A stretch of DNA of 64,000 nt, taken from positions 212,556-276,555 of the forward strand of contig BPHZ01000004.1 of the NCBI GenBank assembly GCA_026003835.1, given 5' to 3'. Shown here in pieces: positions 59,678-64,000 of the stretch. The DNA is from Herpetosiphonaceae bacterium. Lineage in GTDB: Bacteria; Chloroflexota; Chloroflexia; Chloroflexales; Herpetosiphonaceae. The translations under genes and the position numbers were made by a program. The notes under the pieces were generated by a model, which made no database searches, was not told where the DNA came from, and saw only the letters and a program-made list of their open reading frames with translations. Each line of letters begins with the position of its first letter. Positions within the stretch are counted from its first letter, which is position 1.

Positions 59678-60913
59678 ATGCCGTCACCTGATGCGATTGG
59701 GGAGGATTATATCCGGCTGGCTTTCAGGATCGAGCAGCATGTGCCAGGCTACGTCGACGCCTACTTCGGGCCTGCAGAGCTGAAGGAGGCGACCCTGGCC
59801 GAGGGGCGGCGCCCAGCTTCCATGTTGGTACGGGAAGCCCAGGCGCTGGCCGAGCGAGTCGAGGGGGCGGGCTACCCAGCGCGCCGCCGTACCTATCTGC
59901 AAAAGCAAATCCTGGGGATGGAGACGCTGGCCCGCGTCCTGGCTGGCGAGCAACTGCCCTACCGCGAGGAGGTGCGGCGCTATTTTGATATCGATCCGCA
60001 GCCCATCCCCGAGGAGCAGTTCGAGGCGGCGATTGAGGAGCTTGAAACGCTGCTGCCGGGCACGGGAGGCATCCGGGAGCGCCTGGCGGCCTGGAAGAAG
60101 CGCTTCGAGGTCTCGCCGGAGACAGCGCGACAGCTGATCGAGATCATTGCCGAGGAGTCGCGCGCCCGCACGCGGCAGTTGTACATGCTGCCCGAAGCTG
60201 AACGCGTGGCGTTTCGTCTGGTCAGCGACCAGCCATGGAGCGGCTATAACTGGTACTATGGCGATTACAGCAGTGGTGTAGATATCAACACGGATCTGCC
60301 GATTCGCGCCAATACACTGACGAGTCTGGTCTGCCATGAAGCCTATCCCGGCCACCATACGGAACATAGCATCAAAGAACGCGACCTATGGCGGGGGCGC
60401 GGCTGGGCCGAGCACGCTATCTTCCTGGTCAATACACCGGAGTGCGTTATCTCCGAGGGCATCGCGAATACGGCACAGAGCATTATTTTCGACGAGAATG
60501 AGCTTTTCGGTTGGCAGGCGCGCGAACTCTACCCGGTAGCGAGGGTTGAGGGCGATCCTGAGCGCGAGCGGCGGATCGCTCAGGCGAGCCGCAGACTGGC
60601 GGGTGTCGGCGGCAATGCAGCACTGCTGCTCCACGAGCAGGGAGCCGGCGCAGAGGAGGTGGTTGCTTACCTGATGCGCTACGGCCTAAACACAGAGCAG
60701 GAAGCCCGCCAGCGGCTGCGCTTCATCACATCGCCGCTCTGGCGGGCCTACATCTTTACCTACTTCTATGGCGAAGGACTGATCCGCGACTGGCTCGCCG
60801 GCGGCGATCGCACTGCCCGGTTCGGTACGCTCCTCGCAGAGCAGGTGTATCCGAGCCTCATCGAGCAGTGGGTGATCGAGGAGCGGCGCGGCGGATGCGG
60901 CCTCAAGGCGTAG
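59678..60913 (+). CDS. DUF885-family HEXXH-like peptidase
   Basis: A 411-residue protein. The zinc-site motif is CHEAYPGHHTEHSIKERDLW, the HEAYPGHH variant of HEXXH that typifies DUF885 proteins related to M32-like metallopeptidases. IIFDENELFGWQARELYPVA and EQVYPSLIEQWVIEE match other parts of the family, and there is no signal peptide. Full-length DUF885 proteins are about 550 residues, so this is a compact form. ATG 59678 follows AAGGAG. Substrate unknown. Confidence 0.82.
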   Translation: MPSPDAIGEDYIRLAFRIEQHVPGYVDAYFGPAELKEATLAEGRRPASMLVREAQALAERVEGAGYPARRRTYLQKQILGMETLARVLAGEQLPYREEVRRYFDIDPQPIPEEQFEAAIEELETLLPGTGGIRERLAAWKKRFEVSPETARQLIEIIAEESRARTRQLYMLPEAERVAFRLVSDQPWSGYNWYYGDYSSGVDINTDLPIRANTLTSLVCHEAYPGHHTEHSIKERDLWRGRGWAEHAIFLVNTPECVISEGIANTAQSIIFDENELFGWQARELYPVARVEGDPERERRIAQASRRLAGVGGNAALLLHEQGAGAEEVVAYLMRYGLNTEQEARQRLRFITSPLWRAYIFTYFYGEGLIRDWLAGGDRTARFGTLLAEQVYPSLIEQWVIEERRGGCGLKA

Positions 60914-61005
60914 TGGTCAACCCTACTGATATTGATGAGGAAGGGGGAGCCGGAGGGGCAGAAATCCTCCGAACCTCCCTATCACTCCAGGTGTGGTGGG
61001 TTACT
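60911..61005. repeat. Dispersed intergenic repeat, copy 2
   Basis: Begins at the stop of the DUF885 gene (TAGTGGTC) and includes GGAAGGGGGAGCCGGAGGGG, CCTCCGAACCTCCCTATCAC and GTGTGGTGGG. It is the best-preserved of three copies (others 27970-28035 and 62339-62430). Confidence 0.6.
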
Positions 61006-61013
61006 AGCGCCGG

Positions 61014-61793
61014 CTATTCGATCTGCTGCTCTTGCAAAAGCTCGACAACGCGCTCGTGGAGCGCGCCGTTGGTAGCGACCGACTCGCCGCCCCAGATGGT
61101 GCGCCTGCCACGCCAATCGGTAAAACGCCCGCCCGCCTCCTCGACGATCGGCAGCAGCGCAGCGCAATCCCAGACATTCATAACAGGGTCGAGCGCAACC
61201 TCCGATCGTCCTGTCGCCACCAATACATAGCCGTAGCAGTCGGCCCATGTCCGCTGCATCTGCGAGATGGAGGCCAGACGGTCGTAGGCCTGCGAGCGCG
61301 CCCTGGCGGCGCGCTCATCCGTCACCGTCACCAACGCATCTTCCAGGCGCTCGACAGTGGAAACACAGCAGCGCCGGCCGTTCCAGGTACAGCCCTCCCC
61401 ACGCGCGGCGGCGATCATCTCGTCCAGAGCGGGTAGATAGACGACGCCAACCAGCGGATCGCCATAGGCCTCGACGCCGACCAACACGCCGTAGAGCGGG
61501 ACACCGCGCACAAAGGTCCGCGTGCCGTCAAGCGGATCGATGATCCAGCGGTAGGGGGCAGTGCCGGCGGTCTCACCCTCTTCCTCGCCCAGAATGGCAT
61601 GGTCTGGGAAGGCGCGGCCGATAATGCGGCGCAGCACTTCTTCCGACTCACGATCGGCGATGGTCACTGGTGAGCGGTCGCTTTTCCACTCGACGGCGAC
61701 ACCGGCGTTGAAGTAGGCCAGTGTGCGCCGGCCCGCAGCCCAGGCCGCCTCCATCGCTACATCCAGCAGATCTCCCGGGGTCGGCTCACTCAT
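61014..61793 (-). CDS. Inositol-monophosphatase-family enzyme (HisN-like)
   Basis: A 259-residue Li-sensitive phosphatase-fold protein. Metal-site motifs are EEEGE, WIIDPLDGTRTFVRGVPLYG and WDCAALLPIVEEAGG; the catalytic Asp set is complete. Such enzymes include inositol monophosphatase, 3'-phosphoadenosine phosphatase CysQ and histidinol-phosphatase HisN; TFVRGVPLYGV and DCYGYVLVATGRSEVALDP favour HisN-like. ATG 61791-61793 follows CAGGAGG; the open frame runs to 61865 without a site. Confidence 0.88.
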   Translation of the reverse strand: MSEPTPGDLLDVAMEAAWAAGRRTLAYFNAGVAVEWKSDRSPVTIADRESEEVLRRIIGRAFPDHAILGEEEGETAGTAPYRWIIDPLDGTRTFVRGVPLYGVLVGVEAYGDPLVGVVYLPALDEMIAAARGEGCTWNGRRCCVSTVERLEDALVTVTDERAARARSQAYDRLASISQMQRTWADCYGYVLVATGRSEVALDPVMNVWDCAALLPIVEEAGGRFTDWRGRRTIWGGESVATNGALHERVVELLQEQQIE

Positions 61794-61987
61794 AAACCCT
61801 CCTGATCTATTCAGCTCCGAACCATTCCTGCGCATTGTATGCGATCCCCGCACGTGGCTTGCCACGGCCTGCTATCCAGGGTATCATAGCGATAATTATT
61901 TTTTCGGTCCCCTGGCTGGAGTTGCCAGATCAGTTGGTAAAACAAGAGGACGAGTATCTTGACGAAGATGGTGTAGTGAGGAGCGCT

Positions 61988-62380
61988 ATGGGGGTTCAAA
62001 AGATTGATCTGCGTTGGGTATTTGTTATCGTTCTGGTCGTACTTTTACTGTTCCTGGACGAGTTGCGTATTCCCTGGCAGCTAGCGGCGGCGGTTGGGCT
62101 GGCGGCGGGAGCGTATCTGCTCAATATCGGCTGGCAGCGCTTCCGCGAGAGCGGTGGTATGACCGCGCGTCCGCGAGTAACCTACTGGCGCGGTGAGCGG
62201 ATCGTGCTCGATCAGCCGCGCCGCCGGCAGGTGCGTGTTCCTCCCTGGCCGACCCTCACGAGCGCTATCCTTTACCTGCTCCTTGGGGGTGACAACGATC
62301 GCTCTGGTTATCACACGGGTTTTGCTACTCTCACTCTAGTGGACCACCACCGTAACGATGATGAGGAAAGGAGGAGGTGA
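61988..62380 (+). CDS. Small membrane protein, uncharacterised
   Basis: A 130-residue protein with two N-terminal membrane helices (WVFVIVLVVLLLFLDELR and LAAAVGLAAGAYLLNIGW), then a basic segment with YWRGERIVLDQPRRRQVRV and a possible third hydrophobic stretch (SAILYLLLGG). The Arg-rich loop should be cytoplasmic. ATG 61988 follows GAGGAGCGCT; upstream in-frame ATGs lack sites. I do not know the family. The last 40 bases of the gene overlap a dispersed repeat, so the C-terminus may be a repeat-derived extension. Confidence 0.6.
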   Translation: MGVQKIDLRWVFVIVLVVLLLFLDELRIPWQLAAAVGLAAGAYLLNIGWQRFRESGGMTARPRVTYWRGERIVLDQPRRRQVRVPPWPTLTSAILYLLLGGDNDRSGYHTGFATLTLVDHHRNDDEERRR

Positions 62381-62430
62381 AGGGGCTTCGCTCCTCCAAA
62401 CCACCCCATCAATATTGGTGTGGTCGATCA
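62339..62430. repeat. Dispersed intergenic repeat, copy 3
   Basis: TAGTGGACCACC opens a divergent copy with GAGGAAAGGAGGAGGTGAAG, CCTCCAAACCACCCCATCA and GGTGTGGTCGATC. It overlaps the 3' end of the small membrane protein gene. Confidence 0.45.
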
Positions 62431-62568
62431 TCAGGCCCGCGATTCCTCTGAGGGTCGTAGGCCGTTCGACTTTATGGTGTAGCCATTCGGCGTTTGTTCA
62501 GGCCCGACGCGTCTCAGGCGCTTGCCGCATGGCCGCCGTTCGTCCGTCGCAAAGCATGATCCCTCTCC

Positions 62569-63249
62569 ATGAGCGAGCGCGCCAGGAACGTAAGCCCGAT
62601 ATTTTTCGGTAGCGACGGACGCTGGCGCGCGCCTGGCGCGGAGTTCCCTCGTGGGACGGTGGAGATTGAAGCGCTCATCACTGGGGTGTTGCTTGCGCGG
62701 GGCGATCGCTGGGAAACCCTCTGGGAGTGGAACGGCATTCCACATATCTATGACCATGGGATCTGGCAGCAGCATGAGCGGGTCGATGAGTGGACGCTCA
62801 GGCTCTACGGTGATGACGAGCCGCTGGTGCCGGGACGTTATCGGCTCACCCTCTGGCGCAACGGTGAAATCGTCGCGCAGGGCCATTTTCTCGTTCGCGG
62901 GCCCTGCGCCCCCCGCCGGCGGCCGGCTGGATCTAGGCCAGATCGAGCTCTACCAGCACCAGGGCCGCCATCTGCTTCCCTGCCAAACCCGGCGCTGCCT
63001 CGCGCAGGCGCTGGGTGTGACGCTGATCTACCGGGACTTGCCGCAGGGCGCGCTTGTGCATGCTGTCTGGTATTACAATTGGGCGGCTGGCGGCTGTCGA
63101 GAACCGCAACTGGCACGGCCCCAAGAGTGGTGAGGAGTTACTGTTCTTTGTGGCGGATACACAGTATCTGCAGCGCGGGTCAGTATGAACTGTGGGTCTC
63201 GTGCTGGCCGGAGGCACCGCTCTACCGAAGTATCTCGTACCACTTCTAA
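62569..63249 (+). pseudogene. Uncharacterised gene broken by three frame changes
   Basis: The frame starts SERARNVSPIFFGSDGRWRA and reads well to GHFLVRGP (about 62900), then hits a run of C near 62907-62912. Similar-quality protein continues in a second frame (LDLGQIELYQHQGRHLLPCQ then ALVHAVWYYNWAAGG), then in a third (ENRNWHGPKSGEELLFFVAD then TQYLQRGS) and returns to the first (YELWVSCWPEAPLYRSISYH). Stitched together it would be about 225 residues with beta-strand character (TEIEALITGVLLA, WNGIPHIYDHGIW). I do not recognise the family. Either a recent pseudogene or several base-count errors. Confidence 0.55.
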
Positions 63250-63490
63250 CGCTCTAGCACACCAACTTCTAACGCTCTAGCACACCACCAGGCTGAGAGT
63301 GCAGAATGCCTCCGATCATCTTCCACTGGGGAGACTCTGAGACGCAGTGGCATGTCCACAGCAATGGTTTGAACCTCCAGCCGGATCATAAATGTTAACA
63401 GCCCAGCGCCATTCGTCCGTGGTATCTTAAAAAGGCAGCTTATGGAGATTGGCAATCAGGCAAGTTTCTGATACGGAGTATATCTGCATT

Positions 63491-64000
63491 ATGCATCGCG
63501 CTGGCTGGTACATCGTACGTGCTACAATCTGGCTCCTCCAACTGATATTTATCGTTGTTCGCTGGCCGCTAATGGTTATTGGACTGTTTGTCCTGGCAGG
63601 TCTGCTCATTTATGACCTGGGCAGCTGGCTAACATTGCTTGATCCGGCCTCTTGGGAGCGGAGCGCTGCGGAAATCGGCATGCGCCTTCTGATAGGATTA
63701 CCGCTGCGGGTGTAGCCGTCCTGCTGCTCCATCCCATCCGTGGGCCGCTGATGCTGGCGATGCTTACCCGTGCGGCTTGTTCGCCGTCTTTTGAGGCGCC
63801 GGCATTCCACCGGAGAGTCGCCCTCGGCATCGCCCACAGGAGCTGGAACAGCGGAAGAGCCGCCTACAGCCCCACCAGGGCCGGCTCTACAAACCCCTGT
63901 CTCGCCGGGCGCTTCTGATCGAGAGCGCCGCCGTCAGCGCGATCCTCGCCGACGGGCTCCTGTTTGAGCCACACCTGGTTGAATTTACCAGCGTCGATAT
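63491..64000 (+). pseudogene. Membrane protein gene with frameshifts, cut by window edge
   Basis: ATG 63491 opens two membrane helices (WLLQLIFIVVRWPLMVIGLF then VLAGLLIYDLGSWL). The frame ends at TAG near 63715. Coding-like sequence continues in other frames: VAVLLLHPIRGPLMLAMLTR, then FRRRHSTGESPSASP, then KPLSRRALLIESAAVSAILA with GLLFEPHLVEFTSVD up to the window end. A continuous gene with two or more base-count changes is likely. No family recognised. Confidence 0.45.

Overview
The window looks like chromosome from a member of the Chloroflexota, most likely class Chloroflexia. I infer this from the RpoD-type sigma factor, the zinc-ribbon and DUF5679-like small proteins, the kinase with an LGFP-like extracellular domain and the many short palindromic intergenic repeats; no rRNA is present to confirm it. 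Genes are dense, mostly moderate-to-high GC, with clear AGGAGG-type ribosome sites. Housekeeping genes include purA, rpoD, typA, smpB, pyrF, nadE, radC, dusB, tRNA-Cys and tRNA-Trp.

Layout. 1-1700: a siderophore-iron ABC transporter (permease broken by a homopolymer frameshift, then its binding lipoprotein) with a Fur-like box upstream. 1850-4590: a 2.6 kb segment bounded by a 39-bp imperfect inverted repeat, carrying a complete FAD monooxygenase of antibiotic-hydroxylase type and a truncated amidase; one end abuts a broken glycosyltransferase. 5060-8690: the most unusual locus, a strong promoter buried in a 40-bp perfect palindrome driving a J-domain/pseudokinase protein, a VWA protein and a divergent adenylosuccinate-synthetase paralogue. 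8660-18120: speB, a small protein, a large hybrid histidine kinase, two aminotransferases, a zinc-ribbon membrane protein, a GT2 enzyme and canonical purA. 18140-19000: two tRNA genes with promoters and terminators.

19100-24700 is an accessory island: a PIN/Phd-type and a MazEF-type toxin-antitoxin pair, an ABM-domain protein, an SDR, gene remnants and palindromic repeats. At least one of these has the architecture of an integron attC site directly downstream of an ORF, suggesting a cassette array without integrase (CALIN-like). 24850-25500 holds two WXG100 proteins. 25700-27900 is a TetR-controlled redox cluster with twin operators. 28050-36200: typA, PRC-barrel protein, a CcrM-type orphan methyltransferase, smpB, membrane proteins, a ClC antiporter. 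36280-46800: pyrF, rpoD with a structured leader, a Ser/Thr kinase-glycosyltransferase pair, sortase, class V aminotransferase, nucleotidyltransferase-like and GNAT proteins, a lipoprotein.

46800-50340 is an NAD cluster (NrtR, glutamine-dependent NadE, nicotinamidase-like hydrolase). 50480-52930 holds a polytopic GT-C enzyme and a four-copy 87-bp tandem repeat. 53030-57480 is an AapJQMP amino-acid ABC transporter. 57640-62380 holds radC and dusB (divergent), a DUF885 peptidase-like protein, an inositol-monophosphatase-family enzyme and a small membrane protein. The last 1.5 kb holds two genes broken by several frameshifts, which could be decay or sequence error. A dispersed repeat of about 90 bp occurs three times (about 27970, 60915, 62340).
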